64,000 nucleotides of DNA from Bacteroidales bacterium (GTDB lineage Bacteria > Bacteroidota > Bacteroidia > Bacteroidales > JAGOPY01), in the NCBI GenBank assembly GCA_017991835.1, contig JAGOPY010000003.1, forward strand, positions 1 through 64,000, given 5' to 3'. The notes under the pieces were generated by a model that made no database searches, was not told the origin of the DNA, and saw only the letters and a program-made list of their open reading frames with translations. The translations under genes and the position numbers were made by a program. Shown here piece after piece: positions 28,786 to 37,080 of the stretch. Position 1 is the first letter of the stretch. Each line of letters opens with the position of its first letter.

Positions 28786-29100
28786 CAAAATATTTAACAG
28801 ATTTTCTTTGAATCTAATGATTTTATTTTGTACTTTTTCAAACTCAAATTGATTTTATCCAAAACTGAGAGAATCAATAGATTAACTTTAGGTAAGAAGA
28901 GGGGGTCAAATTTGCCTATATAAGCTAAAAATTCTTTAATGTCAAGCATGAAATTACTTTTTTTTTTAACTTTTTTAATGACACTTTTGTTGAATAACTT
29001 CACAGGGCACCAGCCAGGAATGAGTGACCTGATTTTCAAGCGGAAATAACAAACAGAGAAAAGAAAATCATTATTTAACAAGCGGAACGAGGGTTTTAGC
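28786..29100. other. AT-rich leader region upstream of dnaA
   Basis: 315 bases without a gene, very AT-rich, with long A and T runs (nine or more T near 28960). One near-consensus DnaA box (TTATCCAAA, 28855-28863) is present, but no cluster of boxes. No exact TAnnTTTG element was found. It probably holds the dnaA promoter. An origin is not supported. Confidence 0.5.
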
Positions 29101-30540
29101 ATGAAAAGAACTTGTACGGAGGTATGGGAAAATTGCCTGAAGATTATAAAGGATAATATCCATTACCAGAGCTACAAAACATGGTTCATTCCCATTAATC
29201 CTGTAAAACTGGAGAATAATGTGCTAACTATCCAGGTTCCCAGCCAGTTCTTCTATGAATGGCTTGAAGAGCACTATGTCGGGCTGCTGAAGAAGACGAT
29301 CAAAAAGGAGCTGGGTTCAGACGGGAGGCTGGAATACAGCATCCTGATGGAGACCAGTTATGACAATCCCGACCCTCTTTCGATCAAAATCCCGGCAACC
29401 AATAAAAAAGCGCTGGCCAACCCGGCGGTTTCGATGCCGATCGATGTAAACCGGGGCGCCTCAAAAGAGATCCCCAACCCGTTCGTCATCCCCGGCCTGA
29501 AAAAAATCAAGGTCAATTCACAACTGGTTGAAAATTACTCATTCGAGAATTTCATCGAAGGAGACTGTAACCGCCTGGCCCGTTCTGCCGGATTCGCCGT
29601 TGCTGAAAACCCGGGCAAAACGGCTTTCAATCCGCTTTACCTTTATTCAAACGTCGGCCTGGGTAAAACCCACCTGGCCCATGCCATCGGTATCCAGGTC
29701 AAGAATAATTACCCCGATAAGACGGTCCTCTATGTTTCAACCGAGCAATTTGTCGGACAATACATCGAATCGGTCAGAAATAATAACCAGAACGACTTCA
29801 TCCATTTCTACCAGATGATCGATGTGCTTATCATCGACGATATCCAGTTCCTTTCAGGAAAGGAAAAAACGCAGGATGTGTTCTTTCATATCTTCAACCA
29901 GCTTCATCAGAACAGTAAGCAACTGATCCTGACCTCCGACAAAGCGCCGGTGGAGATGAAAGGCATCGAGCCACGCCTCCTCTCCCGCTTTAAGTGGGGT
30001 TTGGCCGCCGATCTGCAACCGCCTGACCTCGAAACCCGTATCGCGATCCTTCAGAAGAAACTCTACCGCGACGGCATCGAAATGCCCGACGAAGTGATCG
30101 AATACCTGGCCTACAGCATCAATACCAACATCCGCGAACTGGAAGGAGCGCTGATCTCCATCATGGCCCAGTCGTCGCTCAATAAAAAGCCGATCACCCT
30201 TGACCTGGCCAAGCAGATGATCGACAAATTCGTCAAGAGCACTTCGCGCGAAATTTCCATCGACTTCATCCAGAAGATCGTATGCGACTATTTTAACCTC
30301 CCGGTCGATTCCATCAGCTCCAAGACCCGGAAACGCGAGATCGTCCAGGCACGCCAGTTGGCCATGTATTTTGCCAAAAAGCACACCAAATCGAGCCTGG
30401 CCACCATCGGCCTGCACTGCGGCAACAAGGACCACGCGACGGTTCTCCACGCATGCCGTACCGTCAACAACCTCATCGACACCGATAAGCAGTTCCGCAT
30501 TTACGTGGAGGAACTGGATAAGAAGATCAAGATGGTGTAG
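29101..30540 (+). CDS. dnaA: chromosomal replication initiator DnaA
   Basis: 479 residues. Domain I (1-85, WENCLKIIKDNIHYQSYKTW and IPINPVKL), a linker, then the AAA+ domain III with NPLYLYSNVGLGKTHLAHAI (Walker A), VLIIDDIQFLSGKEKTQDVF (Walker B), and the arginine finger region LLSRFKWGLAADLQPPD; domain IV ends with the DnaA signature STRKREIVQARQLAMYF-like stretch and CGNKDHATVLHACRTV. All parts are complete. It opens the replication origin and regulates its own gene. The next gene is 219 bases downstream and has a separate unit of repeats between. Confidence 0.98.
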   Translation: MKRTCTEVWENCLKIIKDNIHYQSYKTWFIPINPVKLENNVLTIQVPSQFFYEWLEEHYVGLLKKTIKKELGSDGRLEYSILMETSYDNPDPLSIKIPATNKKALANPAVSMPIDVNRGASKEIPNPFVIPGLKKIKVNSQLVENYSFENFIEGDCNRLARSAGFAVAENPGKTAFNPLYLYSNVGLGKTHLAHAIGIQVKNNYPDKTVLYVSTEQFVGQYIESVRNNNQNDFIHFYQMIDVLIIDDIQFLSGKEKTQDVFFHIFNQLHQNSKQLILTSDKAPVEMKGIEPRLLSRFKWGLAADLQPPDLETRIAILQKKLYRDGIEMPDEVIEYLAYSINTNIRELEGALISIMAQSSLNKKPITLDLAKQMIDKFVKSTSREISIDFIQKIVCDYFNLPVDSISSKTRKREIVQARQLAMYFAKKHTKSSLATIGLHCGNKDHATVLHACRTVNNLIDTDKQFRIYVEELDKKIKMV

Positions 30541-30759
30541 TTCAGTTGGACAGCCTGTCCCGAGCGAAGCGAGGGATTGGACAGTTGGACAGTCGCATTC
30601 TTCCAAAATTTAATTTGCACTACCCTATTCCCCGCAGGGGATATAAATAAATAAAACAGGTTTCCAAAAGGCAATTAAATTTCGCACAGCGGCTCTATGT
30701 GTAACTATGTGTCCTATATGCCTATGTGGTTTAAAGCCAAATTTCTTTATTTTTGATCC
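30541..30759. repeat. repeat-rich gap after dnaA
   Basis: Contains three AGTTGGACAG-type units around CCCGAGCGAAGCGAGGG, a CCCCGCAGGGG palindrome (about 30630-30645), and CTATGTGTAACTATGTGTCC followed by CTATATGCCTATGTGGTT (30694-30732), which is a partial copy of the 114-base repeat at 36157-36399. Confidence 0.75.
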
Positions 30760-31254
30760 ATGAAGATACTTTTTGTATGCCTTGGTAACATTTGCCGTTC
30801 TCCTCTGGCTGAGGCAATTTTCACTCATAAGGCGAAGCAACTTGGACTTAATGTTGAAGCTAACTCCGCGGGATTTGAATCGTTTCACCGGGGCGATCCG
30901 GCCGATCCGCGCTCCGTAGCTGTCGCCCGCGCACATGGCATCGACCTGTCGGAACACCGTGCCCGGATGTTCACCGTCCGCGATTTCGATCATTATGACC
31001 GCATCTATGTCATGGACCGTAATAATTATAATGATGTGATGGGTGTGGCCCGTGACAGCAAGGACGAAAAAAAAGTCGACTTTATGCTGAACCTGGTCCA
31101 TCCCGGAGAAAACCGCCCGGTCCCCGATCCATGGTACGGCGGCAAGGAAGGCTTTGAAAAAGTCTACCACATGCTCGACGAAGCCTGCGAGAATTTAATT
31201 CATGAACTCTCACACCCCTTACCACCCTTACCACCCTTACACCCAGAACCATGA
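30760..31254 (+). CDS. low molecular weight protein-tyrosine phosphatase
   Basis: 164 residues. The P-loop CLGNICRSP (C-x5-R) is at residues 7-15 and the general acid lies in VPDPWYGGKEGFEKVY, both complete. It removes phosphate from tyrosine-phosphorylated proteins, usually exopolysaccharide kinases. The stop overlaps the next start by 4 bases (ATGA). The last residues (HPLPPLPPLHPEP) are encoded by a tandem CCCTTACCA repeat and are not part of the conserved fold, so the C-terminus has probably been extended by the array. Confidence 0.93.
   Translation: MKILFVCLGNICRSPLAEAIFTHKAKQLGLNVEANSAGFESFHRGDPADPRSVAVARAHGIDLSEHRARMFTVRDFDHYDRIYVMDRNNYNDVMGVARDSKDEKKVDFMLNLVHPGENRPVPDPWYGGKEGFEKVYHMLDEACENLIHELSHPLPPLPPLHPEP
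31212..31244. repeat. 9-base CCCTTACCA repeat inside the 3' end of the phosphatase gene
   Basis: Three 9-base units in frame encode a run of LPP residues at the end of the tyrosine phosphatase; the stop codon lies beyond the array. Confidence 0.7.
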
Positions 31255-32210
31255 TTCCCGATCTTCAAACCATACAAGCGGCAGCCATAAGGATCAAACC
31301 CTACATCCATCGCACACCGGTGCTCACATCCCGGAGTATCAATGAAATAACGGGTGCGGAGATCTGGTTCAAATGCGAAAATCTCCAGAAAGTCGGCGCA
31401 TTCAAATCACGAGGCGCTTGTAATGCCGTTTTTTCGCTTAGCGACGAAGAGGTTACTCACGGAGTAGGCACCCATTCGTCGGGCAACCACGCCCAGGCAT
31501 TGGCCCGTGCAGCCTCGATCAGGGGATGCAAAGCTTATATTGTCATGCCCGAAACCTCCCCGAAAGTAAAAAGTGACGCGGTAAGAGGCTACGGCGGCGA
31601 AATTACCTTCTGCAAACCTACCCTGGAAGCGCGCGAATCCACACTGGCTGAGATCATTCACCGGACGGGAGCCACAGAGATCCATCCTTACAACGATTAC
31701 CGGATCATAGCCGGACAGGCCACGGCTGCTATGGAACTTATCGAAGCGACCGGCCCGCCGGATATGATCATGTGCCCGGTCGGAGGAGGAGGCCTGCTTA
31801 GTGGCACCGCGCTGGCCACATCTTACCTCAGCCCTTCCGCTAAAGTCATTGCAGCAGAACCCGCCGGAGCCGACGATGCCTTCCGTTCCTTTACCAGCCG
31901 GACATTCATCCCTTCGGTGAACCCGAAAACCATCTGCGACGGGCTTCTGACCTCTCTGGGATCTAAGACCTTCCCGATCATCCTGGAAAAAGTCCACCGC
32001 ATTATCACCGTGCAGGAAGAAACAATTGTCAGGGCAATGATGCTCACGTGGGAAAGGATGAAGGTCATCATCGAGCCCTCCTCGGCCGTGCCACTGGCCG
32101 CCATCTTGGAAAACCCGTCCGTTTTTGCCGGAAAAAAGATTGGGATCATTATTTCAGGTGGTAATGTCAGCCTCGATAAACTGCCCTGGATCAAAAGCTC
32201 AGGCTCATGA
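31251..32210 (+). CDS. PLP-dependent threonine/serine dehydratase or serine racemase
   Basis: 319 residues of fold type II. The PLP lysine is in KVGAFKSRGACNA, substrate-binding SSGNHAQALA follows, and the phosphate-binding glycine loop is GGGGLLSGTALA. The length is short and there is no ACT-type regulatory domain, so it fits catabolic threonine/serine dehydratase or serine racemase better than the biosynthetic IlvA. The ending IGIIISGGNVSL is typical of the racemase/dehydratase group. It is coupled by ATGA overlaps to a phosphatase and an RsmI-like enzyme. Confidence 0.88.
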   Translation: MIPDLQTIQAAAIRIKPYIHRTPVLTSRSINEITGAEIWFKCENLQKVGAFKSRGACNAVFSLSDEEVTHGVGTHSSGNHAQALARAASIRGCKAYIVMPETSPKVKSDAVRGYGGEITFCKPTLEARESTLAEIIHRTGATEIHPYNDYRIIAGQATAAMELIEATGPPDMIMCPVGGGGLLSGTALATSYLSPSAKVIAAEPAGADDAFRSFTSRTFIPSVNPKTICDGLLTSLGSKTFPIILEKVHRIITVQEETIVRAMMLTWERMKVIIEPSSAVPLAAILENPSVFAGKKIGIIISGGNVSLDKLPWIKSSGS

Positions 32211-32914
32211 AAGGAAAACTTTACCTGCTTCCCTCTACCCTTGGCGACGGATCGCCCCTTTCGATGGTCCCCCCGGTTGTGCCGGAAACTATTGCCAGGC
32301 TCCGGTACTTCATTGTGGAAGATATCCGGAGCGCCCGCCGCTACCTGAAAAAGACCAATCCGGCAATCGTCATCGATGAACTGACTTTCCTGGTCTTGAA
32401 CGAGCATACCGACCCCGGAGAAATTCCTGCCCTGCTGGAGCCAATGATCCATGGAAATGACGCCGGCCTGTTATCGGAAGCGGGCCTTCCCTGTATTGCC
32501 GATCCCGGCTCTCTGCTCGTCGGAATGGCCCATGAATCCGGGATTACGGTAGTCCCGCTGCCCGGTCCCTCGTCGATTTTCCTGGCCCTGATGGCCTCGG
32601 GCTTCAACGGGCAGAATTTCGCTTTTCACGGTTATCTCCCCATCGATAAAAAAGAAAGGATCCAGAAGATCAGGGAAATAGAGTCAGCCGTTTACACTAA
32701 AGACCAGACCCAGGTCTTTATTGAAACACCTTATCGTAACAAACAGATGGCTGAGGCTTTAAACCAGGCTTGCAGGCCCGATACAAGAATATGCATCGCT
32801 GTTGACCTGACCCTTCCTGAAGAAAAAATACATCATACGACCGCAAAACGGCTAAACCCGGATCATCCGCCCGGTCTTAACAAGAAACCGGCCGTATTCC
32901 TGATGTATCACTGA
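32207..32914 (+). CDS. RsmI-family SAM-dependent methyltransferase
   Basis: 235 residues of the tetrapyrrole methylase fold. LLSEAGLPCIADPGSLLVGM and VVPLPGPSSIFLALMASGFN are characteristic of 16S rRNA (cytidine-1402-2'-O)-methyltransferase RsmI, but the early PTPIGN/LGD stretch differs (PSTLGDGSPLS) and the protein lacks the C-terminal part of the canonical enzyme. It belongs to the shorter paralogue group common in Bacteroidota, and may act on another RNA or small molecule. Its start overlaps the dehydratase stop by 4 bases. Confidence 0.82.
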   Translation: MKGKLYLLPSTLGDGSPLSMVPPVVPETIARLRYFIVEDIRSARRYLKKTNPAIVIDELTFLVLNEHTDPGEIPALLEPMIHGNDAGLLSEAGLPCIADPGSLLVGMAHESGITVVPLPGPSSIFLALMASGFNGQNFAFHGYLPIDKKERIQKIREIESAVYTKDQTQVFIETPYRNKQMAEALNQACRPDTRICIAVDLTLPEEKIHHTTAKRLNPDHPPGLNKKPAVFLMYH

Positions 32915-33427
32915 TCAGTGGTGGTGATGATGCCCGTCAGGACCGTGCACATGGCCATGTGCCATCTCTTCATCGGTAGCTTCACGTACTTCCAGGATCT
33001 TCCCTTCAAAAAAGAGGTTCATGCCGGCGAGCGGGTGGTTAAAATCGACCAGTACCGAATCGGCGCCGATCTCGAGGATCTTACCCGACAGCGGGTATCC
33101 GTTCTCATCTTCCATCGGTACCACCTCCCCTACTTTAATGTTTGCCTCGTCGAATATTCCATCAATCTCGAAAATCTTCTTATCCAGGCTGAGGATGTTT
33201 TCATCGGAAGGAAGCCCGTAAGCATCTTCATTACTTAAAGTAAAAGCAAATTCTTCACCGGAGGTTTTTCCCTCCAGGTTGGCTTTAAAAGCCGGAAGGA
33301 GTCCGGCCACGCCGAACAGGTAGACAAATGGCCTGTCCTCCGTAACTTTCTGAATCACCTGCCCCGCCGAGCTTTCTTCACGCAATGTGTAGGTCATCGA
33401 AACGACCGATTTTTCACCAATTGTCAT
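32915..33427 (-). CDS. slyD: FKBP-type peptidyl-prolyl isomerase, SlyD-like
   Basis: 170 residues. The FKBP half (YTLREESSAGQVIQKVTEDR and PFVYLFGVAGLLPAFKANLE) encloses an insert-in-flap domain (VGEVVPMEDENGYPLSGKIL), which is chaperone-active in SlyD. The C-terminus is histidine-rich (HGHVHGPDGHHHHH) and should bind nickel or other divalent metal. It acts in the cytoplasm on proline bonds and metal delivery. Its stop codon abuts the stop of the RsmI-like gene on the other strand with no spacer. Confidence 0.93.
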   Translation of the reverse strand: MTIGEKSVVSMTYTLREESSAGQVIQKVTEDRPFVYLFGVAGLLPAFKANLEGKTSGEEFAFTLSNEDAYGLPSDENILSLDKKIFEIDGIFDEANIKVGEVVPMEDENGYPLSGKILEIGADSVLVDFNHPLAGMNLFFEGKILEVREATDEEMAHGHVHGPDGHHHHH

Positions 33428-33454
33428 ACCGTTTGGAATTTAAAGTTATGGCGG

Positions 33455-33462
33455 CAAAGATA
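33455..33462 (-). promoter_or_regulatory. slyD promoter -7 element
   Basis: Minus-strand TATCTTTG (plus-strand CAAAGATA) matches TAnnTTTG, 28 bases before the slyD start. Confidence 0.5.
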
Positions 33463-33522
33463 ACAAAGTTTGGGTGGAAAATTATTGTGCTCCGTTGTAA
33501 TGAAATCAACGCAGCATCGTTT

Positions 33523-33530
33523 TATATTTG
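33523..33530 (+). promoter_or_regulatory. promoter -7 element of the ABC transporter pair
   Basis: TATATTTG matches TAnnTTTG, 20 bases before the TTG start codon at 33551, and implies a very short leader. Confidence 0.55.
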
Positions 33531-33550
33531 TGTAACGCAAATCAAAACAT

Positions 33551-34447
33551 TTGAAAGATATCGTCCTTTCCATCAATGGCCTGACCAAACGATACGGATC
33601 GATCACCGCGGTCAGCCGACTGGACCTGGAAATTGAGCGGGGATCAGTTTTCGGCATCCTCGGGCCCAACGGAAGCGGTAAGACAACAACCCTCGGCGTG
33701 CTTCTCGATGTCACACGGCCCGACTCGGGCTCGTTCTCCTGGTTCGGGGGACTGCCAGAAAAAACACAGCGAAAGCGGATCGGCGCCATCCTGGAAGTCC
33801 CTCTTTTTTATCCTTACCTGAGCGGAAAGCAAAACCTGGAGCTCGTGGCGAAGATAAAGGACCTGCCGGGCGACGATGTGGAGGAAGCGCTTCAGACGGT
33901 AGGGCTGTACGACCGGATGCACAGCAAGTTCCGGACTTACAGCCTGGGGATGAAGCAACGGCTGGCGCTGGCCTCGACACTGATCGGCAAACCCGAAGTC
34001 CTGATCCTGGATGAACCCACCAACGGGCTTGATCCCAGGGGAATAGCTGAAATCAGGAACATTATCCTGAATGTAGCGGCACAAGGCGTCACCATCATCC
34101 TGGCCAGCCACATCCTCGACGAGGTGCAGAAGACCTGCAGCCATGTCGCGGTCCTGGAGAAAGGCAAAAAGTTGTTCTCAGGCCCTGTGGCGCAAGTGCT
34201 GAACGAAGCCCACTGGGTGGAACTGGCTGCGGAAAATATGGCTGGTCTGCAATTGGCGCTGCAAGAGGCAGAATTCATCGAAAACCTGCAGGAAGAAGGC
34301 GACCGGTACATCATCAAGCTGAAATCCGACCTCTCACAAGCCGACCTGAACCGGTATTTCTTCGGCAAAGGAATCGTGTTATCGCACCTGGCTATTCGTA
34401 AAAAATCTCTTGAAAAATATTTTCTCGAATTATTGGACAAATCATGA
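33551..34447 (+). CDS. ABC transporter ATP-binding protein (ABC-2 type)
   Basis: 298 residues, with a TTG start because an upstream in-frame ATG at 33500 runs into a stop codon. Walker A is GPNGSGKTTTLGVLL, the signature YSLGMKQRLALAS and Walker B LILDEPTNGLDPRG, followed by the switch histidine in LASHILDEV. It belongs to the DrrA/GldA-like group that pairs with ABC-2 permeases. The permease follows with a 4-base overlap, so the two form one exporter. Substrate not known. Confidence 0.93.
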   Translation: MKDIVLSINGLTKRYGSITAVSRLDLEIERGSVFGILGPNGSGKTTTLGVLLDVTRPDSGSFSWFGGLPEKTQRKRIGAILEVPLFYPYLSGKQNLELVAKIKDLPGDDVEEALQTVGLYDRMHSKFRTYSLGMKQRLALASTLIGKPEVLILDEPTNGLDPRGIAEIRNIILNVAAQGVTIILASHILDEVQKTCSHVAVLEKGKKLFSGPVAQVLNEAHWVELAAENMAGLQLALQEAEFIENLQEEGDRYIIKLKSDLSQADLNRYFFGKGIVLSHLAIRKKSLEKYFLELLDKS

Positions 34448-35262
34448 TGAGACTTCTTCAGATCGAATTACGGAAAATATTGCCCTACAAGATGTTCTGG
34501 GTAATGTGCGGGATTTACCTGGTGTCGTTATTATTCTTTTCCTGGGGACTGCCGAGCCTGATCGACTACTTCACCATGAAATCGAATGTCCCCGAGATCA
34601 AGCTCCTGACCAAATTCCTTTATAATTTCCCTGATATCTGGCAGAACCTGTCGTGGGCGGCCTCGCTCCGGTTCTTCATCAAGATTTTTATCGGGATCAT
34701 CATGATCATCCTGGTCACCAATGAATATTCCTACCTTACGATCCGGCATAATGTTTTCAATGGTCTGAGCCGGACCGACTTCCTGATGTCGAAGGTATAT
34801 GTGGCCATTTTGATCAGTGTGGCAGCCACCTTGCTGATTTTACTCACCGGGATCACATTAGGATTGTTTTATTCTTCGACCATTAGTGTCCAGGCATTTT
34901 TTGGCAAGATGGCATTTTTAGCCGGCTATTTCATTGAATTGCTGGCATTCTTACTGTTTTCGCTGATGGTCGGCATTTTGATCAAGCGGACCGGTTTTGC
35001 CATCGGTGTGCTTTTCGTTTATCCGATCCTGGAGCTCATCATCCAGCAGAAGGTGCCGGAGAGCGTGCAGCCGTTCCTGCCGCTGAATGCCATCAATCAC
35101 ATTCTCCGCACGCCCAACACCTCGCTGATCCAGTTCAGTTCTCCCGAATTCGACATTGAACTGCAGACGGCGCTGCATGCACAGGATATACTGGTTGCCC
35201 TGGCATATGCCGTTTTATTCGTGCTGGTTTCGTTGTGGGTCATACGGAAACGCGACCTTTGA
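34444..35262 (+). CDS. ABC-2 type transporter permease
   Basis: 272 residues with six hydrophobic helices (first at about 20-40, last at about 245-265) and the long loop TNEYSYLTIRHNVFNGLSRT between helices 2 and 3, where ABC-2 permeases meet the ATPase. The start overlaps the stop of the ATP-binding gene by 4 bases, and the gene ends the operon. It probably exports a lipid, antibiotic or polysaccharide component, but no substrate-specific feature is seen. Confidence 0.88.
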   Translation: MMRLLQIELRKILPYKMFWVMCGIYLVSLLFFSWGLPSLIDYFTMKSNVPEIKLLTKFLYNFPDIWQNLSWAASLRFFIKIFIGIIMIILVTNEYSYLTIRHNVFNGLSRTDFLMSKVYVAILISVAATLLILLTGITLGLFYSSTISVQAFFGKMAFLAGYFIELLAFLLFSLMVGILIKRTGFAIGVLFVYPILELIIQQKVPESVQPFLPLNAINHILRTPNTSLIQFSSPEFDIELQTALHAQDILVALAYAVLFVLVSLWVIRKRDL

Positions 35263-35264
35263 AA

Positions 35265-35418
35265 TGTTGAATGTTGAATGTTGAATTTTAAATTCGGGTT
35301 ATTTTATTAACTGCTTAGAATTCTGCACTTAACACTTCTTTGCGTGCCTTTGCGTTTTCTTTGCGTCCCTTTGCGGAACAATTAAATTCATTCAATGTGC
35401 CCTACTGTGCCTGTCTGG
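35265..35418. repeat. repeat-rich gap after the ABC-2 permease
   Basis: Three AATGTTG units (35265-35287), then four CTTTGCGT-type units (about 35336-35375), then CAATGTGCCCTACTGTGCCT (35394-35413), a partial copy of the 114-base repeat seen at 36157-36399. Confidence 0.75.
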
Positions 35419-35455
35419 AAAAAAACAATAAATTGCTACAACAAAATACAGCCCT

Positions 35456-36100
35456 ATGAATACTAATAAAAACAGCTTTATTACCTTCTATATCAGGATG
35501 TTCATAAAGCCGGGCAAGACTCTCGATCAACTCCTTACGACTGACAACAAGCTCAGTTTTGGATTTTATGCTATGCTGGTGCCTGCATTGGGTTACACGC
35601 TTTTCTACCTGATGGCCTGGAATGCCGGCGGATCGCCGACGACATTCAAGCCCTGGTTGAATTTGCCCATTGAAAAATATTTCTACTACGATATCTACCT
35701 CACGATCCCCGGTTACTTCATCAGTTGTGCATCGGCAGCGGTGGTTGTGTTCCTGCTTTCCAGGTTACTGAGAGGAAGCGCAGCCTTTGAGGACATTCTT
35801 ATGGTCATTGGATTCGGAATTGGAATTGCCACCTGGAGTTCGATGCTTCATGATCTGACCGATGCTCTCCTGGCGACCCTCGGGGTGACCGACATGAAGG
35901 AATACGAGAAACTGCTCAATGCACCTACCTTTTGGAGGTATTTGCTTTTATCGCTATATCTGATTTATTTTTCCTGGTTCATCACCCTTTTCACAATTGG
36001 CATAAGGAAGGCAAACCGGTTCAATTATTTCAAATCTGTCGTTCTCGCAATCGCAGGTCTGGCGGTCTTTCAGACGATGTTGTTCATATTTATCCGGTAG
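35456..36100 (+). CDS. YIP1 family membrane protein
   Basis: 214 residues with five hydrophobic helices (about 35-55, 75-100, 115-140, 165-185 and 190-212). MFIKPGKTLDQLLT at the N-terminus and the loop LVPALGYTLFYLMAW match the YIP1-type bundle found in many bacteria. Function in bacteria is not known. No signal peptide. It is the last typical gene before the repeat and accessory block that starts at 36157. Confidence 0.75.
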   Translation: MNTNKNSFITFYIRMFIKPGKTLDQLLTTDNKLSFGFYAMLVPALGYTLFYLMAWNAGGSPTTFKPWLNLPIEKYFYYDIYLTIPGYFISCASAAVVVFLLSRLLRGSAAFEDILMVIGFGIGIATWSSMLHDLTDALLATLGVTDMKEYEKLLNAPTFWRYLLLSLYLIYFSWFITLFTIGIRKANRFNYFKSVVLAIAGLAVFQTMLFIFIR

Positions 36101-36156
36101 CGACCGGGTATTTTTTGGTGTTTTTCCGGATTAAGCTATGTGGATTACTATTTTTC

Positions 36157-36270
36157 ACCACATAGACATAACTTGTCCCGAAACCTCGGGATAGAGCACA
36201 TAGATCCATATAGGAAAATCCGGAATAATAATCTATGTGCCTCCAATGTGCCCTACTGTGCCTATGTGGT
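36157..36270. repeat. 114-base palindromic repeat, copy 1
   Basis: Begins ACCACATAGACATAA and ends GCCTATGTGGT, so the ends are inverted repeats of each other; TCCCGA-AACC-TCGGGA forms an internal hairpin. Copy 2 follows 15 bases later. Direct tandem repeats of an element with inverted ends suggest a small non-coding mobile or structural element. Confidence 0.85.
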
Positions 36271-36285
36271 AAAGGTTTTAAAATA

Positions 36286-36399
36286 ACCACATAGACATAA
36301 CTTGTCCCGAAACCTCGGGATAGAGCACATAGATCAACATAGGAAAATCCAGAATAGTAATCTATGTGCCTCCTATGTGCCCTACTGTGCCTATGTGGT
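36286..36399. repeat. 114-base palindromic repeat, copy 2
   Basis: Same length and order as copy 1, differing at a handful of positions, mainly in the middle section (AACATAGGAAAATCCAGAAT against CATATAGGAAAATCCGGAAT). Ends again are ACCACATAG and CTATGTGGT. Confidence 0.85.
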
Positions 36400-36414
36400 G
36401 AAAAACCAATCAAT

Positions 36415-36790
36415 ATGAAAACGATTGCAATTAAACAAGGCCAGATTGAAGGCAAGCTTGAATTTACCGATTGGGCGAGTTGACGATATGGCGATTGGAC
36501 GATTGGACGAAGGGATTTTGGAAGTGGATGTAAAAAGTAGGATTTCACTTGTGCCTTCTGAATTCATCAGTCGATTACTACCATCAAGTTTTATTATGAA
36601 CAGGTATTGGGTCGGCCGGTTCGGACGTATTATATCCAGCGGCCGATGAAGCCGAAGGTCTTGCCGAAGGTGTTGAGCGAAGAAGAAGTTGTTGGGGCAT
36701 CAGAGCAGCAGGACCACGGAGATTTATACTCACATGACCCAGAAAGGACTGGGGAAGATCAAAAGTCCGCTGGATAATTTGGATATATAG
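36415..36790 (+). pseudogene. remnant of a tyrosine recombinase/integrase
   Basis: From 36583 one frame reads IKFYYEQVLGRPVRTYYIQR and PMKPKVLPKVLSEEEVV, the linker joining the core-binding and catalytic domains of XerC/IntI-type integrases. After a deletion, a second frame reads HQSSRTTEIYTHMTQKGLGK and IKSPLDNLDI up to the stop at 36788, which is the catalytic C-terminus with the active-site HxxR-type and Tyr region and the IntI-like SPLD ending. MKTIAIKQGQIEG at 36415 may be the original start. Most of the catalytic core is missing and the frames differ, so it is not functional. It belongs to the family of integron-type and related integrases common in Bacteroidota. Confidence 0.8.
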
Positions 36791-36807
36791 GTGATCATAA
36801 TGAGATT

Positions 36808-36828
36808 GTATATACTTTTGCAATATAC
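36808..36828 (+). promoter_or_regulatory. toxin-antitoxin promoter with palindrome
   Basis: TACTTTTG (36813-36820) matches TAnnTTTG and is flanked by GTATAT and ATATAC arms, a likely operator for autoregulation by the antitoxin, 12 bases before its start codon. Confidence 0.5.
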
Positions 36829-36840
36829 CGATAATATATC

Positions 36841-37080
36841 ATGAAAACTTTATCCCTTAAATTAGATGACAACGTATTCCAGGAAACCGAGCAGGTGACC
36901 GGTTACCTCAAGAAATCAAGGAATCGTTATATAAATGATGCACTGGATCATTACAACAAGATTCAGAAGAGGAAGATGTTAGAAGCCAGATTGGCAATTG
37001 AATCCGGTCTTGTTGCTAAAGAGTCCATGAAAGTACTAAATGAATTCGATCAGATAGATGATGAAAGTGAAGCAGTATGA
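36841..37080 (+). CDS. antitoxin, ribbon-helix-helix type (MazE-like)
   Basis: 79 residues. The N-terminus (MKTLSLKLDDNVFQETEQVT) has the beta-strand pattern of ribbon-helix-helix proteins, and KKSRNRYINDALDHYNK is the helix of that fold. The C-terminus is acidic (NEFDQIDDESEAV), as toxin-neutralising tails are. Its 3' end overlaps the MazF-type toxin gene by 23 bases, the usual arrangement of a type II pair, in which the antitoxin binds DNA through its N-terminus and the toxin through its C-terminus. Confidence 0.85.
   Translation: MKTLSLKLDDNVFQETEQVTGYLKKSRNRYINDALDHYNKIQKRKMLEARLAIESGLVAKESMKVLNEFDQIDDESEAV

Noticed and set aside
28786..29100. Replication origin next to dnaA
   Set aside because: Only one near-consensus DnaA box (TTATCCAAA) and no cluster or clear unwinding repeats beyond AT-richness.
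30748..30755. TATTTTTG promoter element before the tyrosine phosphatase
   Set aside because: It ends only 4 bases before the ATG, so a normal leader is not possible; may be chance in an AT-rich stretch, unless the transcript is leaderless.
36425..36649. 74-residue open frame over the integrase wreck
   Set aside because: Frame does not match the recombinase pieces and has no promoter; shadow of the pseudogene.
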